Made by a program: the position numbers and the translations under genes
Notes under the pieces: model-generated
The model's input: the letters and a program-made list of their open reading frames with translations, nothing else
Told to the model about the DNA's origin: nothing
The model's database searches: none
Assembly (NCBI RefSeq): GCF_004379255.2
Contig: NC_056046.1
Span: forward strand, 3,410,001-3,474,000
DNA: 64,000 bases
Direction of reading: 5' to 3'
From: Salvia splendens
Lineage: Eukaryota > Streptophyta > Magnoliopsida > Lamiales > Lamiaceae
In this document: positions 1 to 12,500 of the stretch, in pieces
Layout: each line of letters opens with the position of its first letter
How positions within the stretch are numbered: position 1 is the stretch's first letter

Positions 1-2618
1 CTAGAATTATTTGGCTGGTTGAGATCATTCTGACCATTGATGTGTTTCCATCCCATACTTGAGTCTTCTGAACATGATGCAGGGTCATCTTCAATCTGCG
101 ATTAACAAACATTGACCTTAGTGAATATTGTGCTAAAATTTAACCATAGCCAAGTGATCAGAAGAAAGTTGGTATACAAGGGCAGCCTGATTCCTTAGAT
201 CCTCCAGATTGAAATTCCATGCACTGACACCTCGAATGTACTCTTGCTGCATAGTAACAACTCATGACAACATGTCAACATTCAAGATTCTGTATAATCT
301 CTGTCCAAACAGTTTCATGATTGGGTTAAATGATTCCTTACCTGCGATAGATGTTCTTTGTCCTCATATAATGACTTGTTTTGCATAAGAAGTTCTGCAT
401 CTTTAGCCTGAAAAATGTAAATGATTCTTTACAGAGTCTTAACCAATATAATGAAGCAAAATACAATTCATGCAAAACAAAAGGAAAAACCAAGCACGAA
501 AATAAGGCAAGCAAGAGACCTTAAGATTCCTAAAACCTTCAGCAAGTGGGGATAGACCGTCGAGGATAGCACGAGCCAAATAATCAGCTGTCTTAGCGTG
601 TTTGAAGAAAGGGTGCTTCAAAAGCTTTTCAGAGCTGGGACGTTTTTTCGGATCCTTTACTAAGCAAGCAGCAACCAAATCTTTGAAAGACTGCAAAATT
701 CTGTAGTTCAGTAGCAATGTGAGAGATTCGACATTGTAATTTTTCTAAAAAAAGATAAACCTTCGAAAAGCGTCTGTCTCTTTCATAGTCCAGTCCTGGT
801 GGAGCATTTTGCAAGGTCATCAGCAGAACCTGCAATTTTATATAATAGAAGAACGAGCAAACTGAATTCTCTGCATATTTGAGAGCAAGAGATAGATATA
901 GGGAAAAAAGATCTAAACCTTCATTGGTGGATACTTGGAGAATGGTGCATGTCCATGAGCAAGTTCAAGTGCTGTTATTCCGAACGACCAGATATCTGCT
1001 CTGTCATAGGAAAATATTTTGCATAAAGAATTAAAAACATAAATATATCAAAGAAAAGAATTGACCAAAAATTCTTCCATGAATACATACTTAAAATCAT
1101 ATCCATGCAATTGCTGCATGACTTCAGGAGCCATCCTGATCAAATCAAAATAAATTTTGAAGTCAAACGCTAGCTAGCATGTATTGCAAATGGCGTGCAC
1201 CTAGAAACTGAGAATTGTTTTTGGGGGGATAATGTACCAGCATGGGGTTCCAACAAAAGTATTTCTTGAACGCTGGCGATCACCGGTATCAAACATGCAA
1301 GCAGCAACTCCAAAGTCCGCTAATCTGACAGAACCATTAGTATCAATCAATATGTTACCAGCCTGCAATTAAGAGGAAAAAGCACATCAACCATATACCA
1401 GAAGGCACATAGTTCCTGAACTGTATAAAGTAAAGAGGATGCTCAATTTCAGGTATCAGAAAATAAATCTGAACGTTATGAGGATTGTCTGCGTACCAAA
1501 TTACCCAATGATTCTATATTAGTAACTGCGATAGTGTTTGAACTGTAAAAATAAATGACACATAATAGCCTATGAGATAGATGTGGCATACCTTTACATC
1601 TCTGTGAATATGTCCATGGGCATGAAGATACACCAGAGCTTTAAGAACCTCACACAATACTGTTGCAATAACAGGTTCCTCAAAACCTTCGGGATAAGCT
1701 GATTTCATAATGTGAAGGCAAGATCCCCCTCCCATGTATGGCATCACAACCCATAGGTTATGGCCCACAGTGAAGGAACAGTGAGCTTGCAATAAATTCG
1801 GATGATCAGTCAAAATCATTGTTTGTACCTCTCGCCGGATGCCATCCTATTTCATTCAATAACCCAACAGGAGAAAGTCAAAAGAAAGATGTAATATACT
1901 GCACAAATTGCAAGTGTGCAGAGTAACAATGCTTAACAAGCACAACTATAGTAAGCCTCCCTAGAAATATTGACACCTTAGCCAGGCCTAGAATTTTAGG
2001 TGTGTAAATGTCTTATTTACTCTAATCTGGTCCTATCCTATCCCCACCCACCATTGCAAAATTTAAATAATTCCACGATAATGAGTTTTTATAAGGTGAT
2101 AATATTCATGACTCAAAGCTTTCTGTGTATCCATATGAGGTAAAAGACAGGAGCTCAACTATACAAACATGAAAATCTGCATGAAATACTATGTATTTTT
2201 TGTAAGTTCAGCAGCTACAGAACAGATTTAATATGAAGACTAAACAAACAAATATGAGAACATTTCAAGCAGGGACAGATTACTAAATGGGCCTGCAAAC
2301 AAACAATGAACTTATCCAAAGTAAATATGGGTGAATTCAACAAATGACAAGTGGCACAATTGAACAGCTGAAAAATCAAATTGCTACACAATTGTACACA
2401 GTATTTTACAAAAGAGGATCTTCCGCCAGATAGAGGTGAAAAGGACTTACCAAGTCATTATTGCACTTCTCAAGATCAAGAACTTTGATTGCAACACTCT
2501 CATTAAGCGGTAAACAGAGTGCTTTATAAACAGTAGCACTGACCCCTTCTCCAATTTCCTCACACAACTTGTAATCTTTAGCAGTAAGGGGGAATTTCTT
2601 CTCTGATGGCTGCTTCAT
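1..2618 (-). CDS. BLUS1/STE20-like serine/threonine protein kinase (3' end outside window)
   Basis: Coding exons, read on the minus strand, are 2451-2618, 1592-1846, 1238-1362, 1091-1135, 919-1000, 761-829, 520-690, 342-407, 145-246 and 95 to the window edge; all join in frame at GT-AG sites. The kinase domain is intact: glycine-rich loop [11 protein letters not shown] (residues 23-33), VAIK Lys45, catalytic HRDVK (Asp139), DFG (157-159), GTPCWMAPE, then [16 protein letters not shown]. After the domain comes an acidic/polar tail with the segment [16 protein letters not shown], typical of plant BLUS1-related kinases. BLUS1 itself acts in blue-light stomatal opening; this copy looks closer to the broader BLUS1-like group, whose roles are poorly known. 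The ATG at 2618 follows a splice acceptor ending at 2625, so the 5' UTR is mostly in an upstream exon (3889 to about 4080) across a 1.26-kb intron. The C-terminus lies beyond position 1. Confidence 0.93.
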
Positions 2619-3888
2619 GATTTTCTGCTTCTTTATTTTGTTGAATCTTCTACACGGCTACACCTTGCTGATGTAGTAAAATTCCCCTCACTGGTTGCAA
2701 TGGAGGCTGGTGAAAAAGTACTATATTATGGTTATTTAAACAAGTTAGCATTGTTCCTCATGTGCAAAAATGTTCAAGAGTTTGTGCTCAGAGAATATCA
2801 ATCTGATGATGCATCGAGAAAAATAGGAAGGTCAAATTAGCAAGTGAAGCCTGACCGCAGTCACGTCAAGTCTCCCCCTGCAACTGCTAGTAACTTGCAG
2901 TGCTGTCCAGCCCTTAAAGAAGTGATAACTTGTAAACTTCTACAGATGAGAAAAGATATGATCATAAAGGTAATCCTCTTGCAAATTTCAGTCAAACACC
3001 AAGCCTGCTTTCAGTAAAGCATGATACAATAAGATCTGCACAGTTTATAAAAACCAAATAAACAACTGTTGAGAAAATACAAGTTATGATGGCATGGGGT
3101 CATTTAGTTATAACTTATAGTAGGGCCAAATGCTGGGGAAGAACACTTCTGACAATTGATAACTGATCATCTGCACATGTTCAGCAAATAGCAGGTCCCA
3201 CTAAAGGCCACTTGAAACTGATAATGTTATCATTCATGACTCATGGTTGAGAAGGAACTGAAGTTGCATGCATCAATATATGCACAGACCACATGGTGAA
3301 GAAAAAAAATGAAGTGTGCAACTTCAACAGCAGCGCAACCAACTTCACATAAAATGGACAAAACATCTTCATACGACGAAGCTTAACAGCCACATGAATA
3401 AACGGTTACATGAAGGCCAACCGCAGCATAGTTCGATGCCAATAAGATATTTATGTTACTTACTAAAAATAACTAAGTACTCCGTTCCTTCACCAGATTG
3501 GTTCTGACACCAAATTAACATACATGACTGCACTTCAGCTAAAAGTTCAAGTAACATGATCTGAAAATGGAGAATCTGAAACATTTTAAGCAGCAACATG
3601 ACAAATTCAGAGGATTTTATTTTCCATAAGATTAAAAAAACCAAATAACTGCAACCGGTATCAGAACAGAGTGAAAATAACTATCCTAGCACAATTATAG
3701 CTAAAATTCCAACTAACATAAGCTCGAAATGCAGAATATCACGATTGTTTCTATTCGAAGATATGCAAAACAACTCCGTCGTGCATCATGACAGAGTTAA
3801 AATAACAATATAAACACAATTATCGCTACAAATCCAACAAAAAAAACTATGCAGATTAATAAGCAGTTCATCTCCTATTTAGACTGAC

Positions 3889-4080
3889 CTAGGGTTCCGG
3901 AGAATCGCGGAATGCGACGATTTCCAAAGCCTGATCAACGGCGGAATCCGAACACCGGCGAGAAGATACGCCGTCTGCGGCGGCGATGGCAGAACTTCCG
4001 CTATTGAGCAACAACGATCTCAAATTGTCAACTGAATACGTATGTAGCAATAGAATATCGCGTATATTGCGCAACTTTAG
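3889..4080 (-). other. 5' UTR exon of the kinase gene, with an upstream ORF
   Basis: The exon ends at a good donor (CTAG/GTCAGT at 3889/3888). The matching acceptor is at 2625, six bases before the kinase ATG. Transcript start is inferred, not seen. An ORF starting at 4074 runs 61 codons and its TAG stop is the last three bases of the exon, so it could act as an upstream ORF that lowers kinase translation. The same exon is duplicated near 18100-18240, where part of the peptide (RCSDS..DQALEIVAF) is still readable. Promoter sequence lies above 4080; I recognise no specific element there. Confidence 0.5.
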
Positions 4081-4249
4081 AAGCAGTAGCTCTAGTGTAT
4101 GACAAACGTAACAATTGGAATGGATTATTTGGTTGCTCCCTTTTTAAGGGAATCAACTTTCGTTTATTTGATAAGCAGAGCGACAACTGTATCGCTAGAG
4201 TCGCACCCCATGTGGTCCCGCGGTATGAATCTCGTTTACTAGTCAACTC

Positions 4250-6193
4250 AGCTCAACCGGGCGATTGCTCGGGTTTAGTTGTTCCGATATTGAATTGACT
4301 CGAGATTATTTAGAGTAAAACCGTAATAAAGTTAATTTTAAATTACATTTTATCTTATCAAATTAAGACTCAATCTTATCTAATTCATTCAATTGAACCC
4401 TACCACATGACTCATTAATTTTGTAGAGAAATGAAAATTGTACGTGTGATTTTAACTTTACATGCAATACTACCACAATTTTATACTCCATTCAATTGGG
4501 AGAGATGGCATAGTTTTCCAACCATCTATGTTGGGTTTAAATACGTATATATCAATACTAGGTGACATATATTAGTGAAACGTGCCGAAATGGCATATAT
4601 CGATTGAATTTGAATATTTATTAAATTAAAGAAATTTGTGCGCTTTCACATTCTCAACGCTAAAGTGGCTGGTTTATATTGATTAACAATGAATAAAATA
4701 CTATTAAACTAAACTTCATTAACTTAGTGATCAACGTGGTGTGGAGAGCATAATGATAATTGAATCACATGAGATGTCGCAATTATTGTTCATCCACTCA
4801 CACTATAAGTTAATCTTATATTCGTATATGTATATTACAATTATTTAATTAAGTTTTAAAAAATAAAATTTCTTATACGGTTGACATTTGAGGATGTTGT
4901 TCATTTACTAGTTAACAATTACTATTTCTCATTACCCATTAATACTATAACCACATTTTAGTAGTAAGGTTGTAATTTAGTAAAGAATATGTTCAAAATC
5001 TTAGTGGGATGATTAGTATTTTAAAACCAATAAAAGCAGAAAGTGGTTTGGTGGACAGACAAACTCAAAAACTTGTTTTCCATTTTTTTTTTCTAGTCAG
5101 GCTATAATGACATTATGACCCACAATATTATAAAACATGTAGTAATATGTAAGTATATATTATTCGAACGTCCTTTTCATCTCTAATACTTTATTTATTA
5201 TGACAATATCTAAGTATTGCTGCAAAGTTTTAAATCTGATCCTCTGATTTAGATAATACAATTTAAGAAAAGTGAAATAAAAGATAGTCAAATAAATCAG
5301 GAAACAATATCGGGCAATAGCCCAAGAACTTCATGTATGCTTATTGGATATAAGTGGCCCCACTTAGCTTTGTTAACAATATCAGTAATTTCCTTTAAAC
5401 GGGGCACGATTTAAAATTATTTTGGGCTTATGACGAGTAACAACATTTTCCAAAAGATTGTTTTGAATTAACGGTAAAACAATTGAGATGACGAGAAATT
5501 GCAATCATGTACGTAGTTAGTTTTTTTCTATAAGATGTTGTTCCCCAAAACTATGAAAATATATGAGTAGTATATAAATTAGTAAAATTTTAGTCCTATT
5601 TACTAAATACAGTAAAAATAAAACAAAACATGTAATCACAAACATCTCGATGAAAAAAAAAATACTTTATGACGAACAAAGAGAATATATTGAGTAATTA
5701 GTGTCCCGTTGTACCATTTCAATGAGCCTTAAGGTTAAGAAATAAAATGCGTAGCTTTTAATAAAATAGGAGAGAAATTAACTTTTGTTATAAAAAGGAG
5801 ACAGAAATATTACTACTATTTTCTGATTACTCTTTCTGATTGCAATAATTCCCATGCAGTTGATTTGTTCTATTTTCCGTAGAGGGCCCACCGACAACGA
5901 CGGGTTGGCCCGATAAGCACGTGGTCTCACTTCGTCAAATAAGACGGCCCAATTTTACCGACCCCTTTGCCTGCCACGCATTAGGAATTCACAATAAAAA
6001 AATTTCTTACACATAATATTTTTGTTATGCATATGGACTAATTGGTTTTCTATAGTCAATTGAAATTTTAAACATGTTTACATGTCTGCCTAATATTGTT
6101 GCATAATGTTGTAAAGTGAGTAAATGTGGCAAGTGCTCGTAATTGTCATCTTGTACCTATTATTACCATATGATCAAATACACACATGCATCA
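4250..6193. other. Intergenic, no gene seen
   Basis: AT-rich spacer upstream of the kinase promoter. No ORF with protein-like features, RNA gene or intact transposon was recognised. A short GC-rich patch lies at 5880-5970. Confidence 0.6.
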
Positions 6194-6546
6194 TGTTAAA
6201 ACTCTTAAATGTTGTCTCACACCGACTTGGTTATGATCCTGACATGTCTATACAAGTATGGATAACCCTCCCCCTTATAAGGTCTTTTAAGAGGTGAATG
6301 ACGTATTTCTAATATGGTATCAGAGCGTGCCCAAGTCGATGATGGATTTATATCTTTATCTCTTCTCTTGCCTACCCACGTGATGGAAGTCTGATGTGTC
6401 ATTCCGGCCCACACTTGAGAGAGGGTGTTAAAACTCTTAAATCTTGCCCCACATCGACTTGGTGATGATCCTAACTTATTTATATAAGTATGGATAATCA
6501 TCCCCCTTATAATGTCTTTAAGGGTTAGTGACTCATTTCTAATACA
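6194..6546 (+). mobile_element. TRIM (miniature LTR retroelement)
   Basis: Two direct repeats of about 120 bp (6194-6314 and 6426-6546) both begin TGTTAAAACTCTTAAAT; the second ends in CA. Directly after the first repeat is TGGTATCAGAGC (6315-6326), the standard plant primer-binding site for initiator tRNA-Met. Directly before the second repeat is a purine tract GAGAGAGGG, the expected polypurine tract. The internal region is only about 110 bp and encodes nothing. LTR-PBS-PPT-LTR order in about 350 bp defines a TRIM, a non-autonomous retrotransposon mobilised by other elements. Flanks (catca / catgt) match at three of five bases, so the target duplication is at best degraded. It is not the 5S-containing Cassandra type as far as I can see. 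Confidence 0.82.
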
Positions 6547-6819
6547 CATGTCACAGGCACTACCAAATAATCATATATATATATATATTCATATATTATG
6601 TATGGATATATAATAGCAATATTCTATTTTAGCCAATCATAATATTTTTTTTCAAGATTAGAGTATCTATTGCAATTTCATTGACTAATTTCTTTGTTAT
6701 TTTGTAAACACCTCAGTAAGATAAATGACCTAAGTATTTTAAGACTGATTCATACTTAAAATCAAAGATTGAACTTGTTACTGATAAATGAGTCTAGCAT
6801 TTAACAATCATAATATGTA

Positions 6820-7061
6820 CTCCCTCTTCCCTCTGTTCCATGTTACTTGCACTGTTGTTTTTCGGCTCGTCACAAACTCCTTACACTATTTATATTTTAA
6901 GTTAGAATTAATGCATTTAATTAATATGTTAGTTTAAGTTAAGAGCTTCTTTATTAAGTAATGTCTCATTACACTTAAAATTTTAATTTAATTACACTAA
7001 AAAATCAATCCCAACTTTACGGCCTAAAATTAAAAGTGCGAGTAACGTGGGACGGAGGGAG
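6820..7061. mobile_element. Stowaway-like MITE
   Basis: About 240 bp bounded by inverted repeats of the CTCCCTCYGTYCC type: left CTCCCTCTTCCCTCTGTTCC, right (reverse complement) CTCCCTCCGTCCCACGTTAC. The arms share the adjoining motif for GTTACTTGCACT / GTTACTCGCACT. TA lies beside the left end; the right flank reads ATA. The interior is AT-rich and noncoding, as expected for a Tc1/mariner-derived MITE. Confidence 0.7.
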
Positions 7062-8172
7062 ATACTAACATTAGTCTGACATAATCTGATTGACCAAGAT
7101 AAATTTGTGGTGTCAACAAATTTTTGATAATTTGAATTTTAAACATCACTTTAGAAGTGGAATTAATTACTATATAAATTTAATGATAAGGTATATTTTA
7201 TGTGGGATTCATGAAGCTAAGTCAATAGGCGATTATTCATACTTCTCATTTTCATCATATGTATGTTTTGATAAAACCATCATAATACTCAATTCTATGC
7301 AAAATTAAACAAGTTTTATAGTCATGCATTAATTGTGTGAAATTTTATTTTAAGTAAATGTGCATATGCCATGCATCTGTTTAGATGCTTATTTATGAAT
7401 ATGACAGATATATTCATAATGGAATATACTTTATCAAGATACCATGTGTACCTCCACAGCAAAAAATTTCCATGCATGTTAATGTTATTTATTAGCTTAA
7501 TTTATTTTTACATTTGATTAGCTAATTACATTCATTATATTCAAATATTTCTCCCTTCTTACATGCATGTTTTTTTATAGACTAGATAAGAGAACTTATC
7601 CTAAAATATTAATCTATTAAACTAAATAGCTCATTAAGTCTATAAATCTCATACTAATTGCTCTAAAATATAACGTTCACGCACATACACATTAGTGCAT
7701 TAAAATATTACTACCACAGTATCTATTAGTATATCAAAGTGTAAACTTATCAAATAACAACTGTGACTATACAAAAGTTAATAGTATTACATACCTTATC
7801 AAACTTTGCCGAATTTTAAACAAGTTTAAATCTAATCCAACAGTATATTCCAACAAATGAATATTACAAAGTCGTGTAAGTGCTTGTCACCGTACGGTTG
7901 TACAGTCGTAGTCGCACCACATAATTCAACAACTTATGTGGCGTTGGACGGTCCAGATTGCGCAATCAATCACGATGGCCAACTAATCAATCTATCTTAT
8001 GACATGAGTTATATCAACCCACCACCTATTGTCTTTTTTCTTTAGTTGTTTACTTGTTTTTGGCAAGTATATCGTTTGTATTTGGCATTTGAACTAAGCG
8101 TATAAAATTGTTTAATTCTTCACAAATACAATAATTTTTTCATCTTCTTTTGCATCTGTCCAGCAAAATGAT
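7062..8172. other. Intergenic, holds a 61-bp repeat shared with 19740-19804
   Basis: AT-rich. The stretch 7876-7936 matches, in inverted orientation and with few differences, 19740-19804 next to the Harbinger-like remnant. An ORF of 62 codons covers it but has no recognisable protein character. Nothing else seen. Confidence 0.5.
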
Positions 8173-8398
8173 GCACTATTAAGTGTTTCTTCTCTTACAA
8201 TCGATAAGCACATAATACATGCACAGAATGTTACGTAAATTGCTTGCATTATTGATGCTCTTAGTACTCCTAGTATCAATGGCCTTTTAGGAGTATTAAG
8301 AGTATCGACAATGCAAGCGATTTGAGTCACACTCTACGTGTGCGCGTAGTATGTGCTTATCGATTGTAAGAGAATGAACACTTAGTGCTTACGTTTAA
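8173..8398. repeat. 226-bp imperfect palindrome (hairpin MITE or small-RNA precursor)
   Basis: The left arm (8173 to about 8262) and right arm (about 8285-8398) are reverse complements with scattered mismatches. For example TCTCTTACAATCGATAAGCACAT occurs in the left arm and its complement in the right. The loop is about 14 bp, near 8270. No coding potential. The structure fits a MITE or a young inverted repeat able to make a long RNA hairpin. No target-site duplication was clear. Confidence 0.65.
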
Positions 8399-9593
8399 GT
8401 AAATATAAAGCATTCAATGCGTGTGATATGTACACCTTTTCCGCCTACTAATTAAAGTATACAACTAATTTTACATAAAATATGAAAACATTTAAAAAAT
8501 GTGAAAAATAAATAGTTTAAGTTAAGCATTTCTTAATACCAATAGGCAATATGTATACGGTGTTAATTGTTAAGTGAAGTGCTTAAAATAGATAAACAGT
8601 GTAAGTGAAGTGCTATTCAATGGCACAATCCCATTACTCTCTTGAAATTATTTTTGAAATTATTTTTCACGTTTAATCTTACCAAATTATATCGAGATAC
8701 GATAACTCAAAATCAAGTCTAAATTTCATTATCAATACATACCTAACTTGTACAAACAATGGTAAAATCAGAAGACAAATTTTGTATTGTAATAGCAATC
8801 TTTGTCTGGTCGTGTCAGCAACAATCATTCTACTCTCTTACATTGGCTCATGCATAAATTTCTGCGTCTATAAACGTAGCCCAATTTATACTTTAGCCTA
8901 AAAAGAAGCCACATACAAAATTGGTCGTGTCACATTTTATCATAAATTAAGACCAATACGATAATGTAGTTAGTATGCAAGCAAAAATACGACACGACAT
9001 GAAAATCTTGATTACATCAACGCTTAATCATGCCAGCTGATGATCATCATTAACTAATCTAAAACGGAACAATTTTCCCACTTTTTCACCTCATTCAATC
9101 CACATGCCCATTTCCTGCTCTTTTCTGTTGATTCAAATTCGTCAACGAAGAAGCTAAACTAACTCCAAACTCCCACCTTTTCTCTCTCTATTACTCCAAG
9201 AAAGAGACCAACGGTGACCCTTTCTCTCTCCTCGCGATCACGTAATGGCGGAAGGAAGGAGGGAAGAAACCTCGAGAACTTGCTACCAAAGTAAAGAGTG
9301 GATTTTTATGAGGGGTAACGAAACTTGAGGTTTTCTTGACAGCTCAATTTGGTTGGATGCTGATTTAATTCTTTTCTTTTTCTTCCCCATTTGGGTTTAG
9401 TAACTGCATCTTTGTTTTCTTCTTCTTGTGATTATCTTGGATTCTTGAATTTCTTCTACAGCTCATTTGCCGATCTGTTTATACAGCTTTTTAATGTGGA
9501 TTCTTGAAATTATTGCTACTGCTCATTGGTTGATTTGAGGAGCAAATTTGAGTTGATTTTATGAATTTGGATAAGGTCTGAGACAAAGGAAAT
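8399..9593. other. Spacer and probable promoter/5' UTR of the P4-ATPase gene
   Basis: No gene. From about 9170 the sequence becomes CT-rich (TTTTCTCTCTCTATTACTCC), typical of a plant 5' UTR, and leads to the ATG at 9594. The transcript start was not located. No clear TATA box was chosen. Confidence 0.4.
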
Positions 9594-12500
9594 ATGGCTA
9601 GTCCTAGGAAGAAAGGGATTCGGTTTAGTAGATTGTATTCATTTTCTTGCTTTAGATCATCATTTAGAGATGAACATAGTCAAATTGGGCTCAAGGGTTA
9701 CTCAAGGGTGGTGTATTGTAATGACCCTGATAATCCCGAGCAGATTCTGCCTCGTTACCCGATTAACTATGTCTCGACCACCAAGTACACCGCGCTTAAT
9801 TTCATCCCGAAGTCGTTGTTTGAGCAGTTTAGGAGGGTTGCAAACATATATTTTCTTGTGGTGGCTTGTGTGTCTTATACTCCCCTGGCGCCCTACTCTG
9901 CGTATAGTGTGCTTCTGCCTTTGCTCTTGGTGATCGGGGCGACCATTGGTAAGGAAGCCGTTGAAGATTGGAGGCGTAAGAAGCAGGTATATACTCTTAT
10001 CGCTTTTATCCTTTTTCGTTGCTTTTGGTTTGTTTCTGTAGTAGGGATATTTCTCTGTTTGTATGCTATTGTTCGTTGCTCGTTTTGGATGGATGAGCTT
10101 CCTCATATGTTGATTTTACTACTTGTTTCGCTTTGTCTAGAATGCGTGAGGCTGTGTAGCAGAAGAATTATTTTCCGATTGTGCAATGTAGCTTCAATCA
10201 GGAACAGCAATTGGTAGAATTGGAATGATGGTGGAATTTCCTTTTTCGGTGGTGATATAAGTAGAATTGTTTGAACTAGAGAAGGATAGATGAGGCCAAA
10301 GCTTGTGACAGTTTTATAGGAGAATTACTTTAAATGTTTCAAAAATCATTGAAAGGGATGAAAACTTGATGTTTCTTCAAACCAATCCATCTTTTGCAGT
10401 ACTTTTGTAATCAAGAAACTTTGTAGACTAGGCTATATGACTCAACTGTTTGCAAACATTAGATAGAAGGGTTTATTGTGTGATAGTATCTGTTAAGTTC
10501 ACTGAGCATTTTGAGTATCTAATTTATCTGTGTCAATGCAACTCGTCGTACTTGGAAAAACTCGTATTTTATTTGCAAACATAAAAGTGATGCTATTTAA
10601 CATTCATTCTTGTGCATTTTATTGGAAATAGAGGTTATTCTATTTCTTCGGTGGTTGTATTACTCTTGCTTGTTTCTCGTTTCTCAGTACACCTTGACCT
10701 GTTTAATGAATTTTGATCTGACAAACTATTTTCAGGACATAGAGGCCAATAATCGGAGGGTTAAAGTCTATGATAAAGATCATGGATTCCTGAAGGAGAG
10801 ATGGAAGAATTTAAGAGTCGGTGATTTGGTAAAAGTTCACAAGGACGAGCATTTTCCTGCTGATCTGCTGCTTCTCTCCTCGAGTTATGAGGATGGGATT
10901 TGTTATGTCGAAACTACAAATTTAGACGGGGAGACTAATCTAAAGGTGAAGCACGCTTTAGATGTTACATGCACCCTGAACGAGGATAATTCCTTTGAGC
11001 ACTTTAAAGCCGTTATCAAGTGTGAAGACCCGAATGAGGATCTTTATTCTTTTGTCGGAACTCTTTACTATAACGATAAGCAGCATCCCCTCTCCCTGCA
11101 ACAGCTTCTTTTAAGAGATTCTAAGTTACGAAACACTGACTATGTCTATGGTGTGGCTGTTTTCACTGATCATGATACGAAAGTGATGAAGAATTCTATG
11201 GAGCCTCCTTCGAAAAGGAGTAAGATTGAGAGAAAGATGGATAAAATTGTCTATGTCCTCTTCAGTCTGTTAGTTTTCGTATCTCTCGTTGGGTCATTCT
11301 TCTTTGGAATCATGACAGAGAACGATATAGACGATGACGGGGAGATGAGGAGGTGGTATCTTAGACCAGACCAGACAACTGCATTTTTCGACCCGAATAA
11401 TGCATTTATGGCTGCCTTCCTACATCTCCTGACCGGGCTTATGTTGTATGGGTATTTGATACCGATATCCCTATATGTATCTATTGAGATAGTCAAAGTA
11501 TTGCAAGTTATATTTATCAATCAAGATATCAATATGTATCATGAGGAAACAGATGGACCGGCTAATGCAAAGACGTCGAATTTGAATGAGGAGCTTGGTC
11601 TAGTGGATACTATACTCTCTGACAAGACTGGAACACTGACGTGCAACTCAATGGAGTTCGTCAAGTGTTCGATTGCTGGAACTGCATATGGCCGTGGTTT
11701 AACGGAAGTGGAGAGGGCTCTTGCAAAGAGAAGAGGAGATGCACTTGATGACTCTGAAGTCACTTCATCTGCTAGTTTGCAGAGTGACGATGGCATGGCA
11801 CCCGGAGAATCGGTTAAAGGCTTCAACTTTTACGATGAACGGGTCATGAATGGTCAGTGGGTGAATGAGCCTCATGCGGATATGATCCAGAAATTCTTTC
11901 GAGTTCTGGCACTCTGCCATACAGCCATTCCTGAGGTCGATGAGGAAAGAAAGGAAATCTTGTATGAAGCTGAGTCGCCTGACGAAGCTGCTTTCGTCAT
12001 TGCTGCTCGGGAGCTTGGCTTTGAGATGTATGAAAGAACACAGTCTCACATCTCTTTGCGCGAATTGGATCACGAGAGCCACCAAAAAATTGACAGGTGC
12101 AATCTCTTTAAATCTCCACTCTTCTTTTTGGGAATTTTATTATTATGTGGTGTTATATTATCCTAACTTTATGTGGTATTATTTTTACAGACCATACGAG
12201 CTTCTCCATGTGTTGGAGTTTAGCAGTAGTCGGAGAAGGATGTCCGTGATTGTAAGAAATGTCGAAAACCAGTTGCTACTTCTGTCCAAGGGCTCTGACA
12301 GGTACATTTCTCTCTGAGGACATCGATGCACTAGAAGTGTCCTGTTTTTCGACATGGGCTTCTTGTTTCCTTGCTCATGCATTTTGTGCTTGCGTGCAGT
12401 GTAATGCTCGAAAGGCTCTCGAAAAACTCACAAGATTTCGAGGCTGTAACGATGGAGCATGTCCAAAGATATGCTGAAGCAGGGTTACGAACTATAGTAC

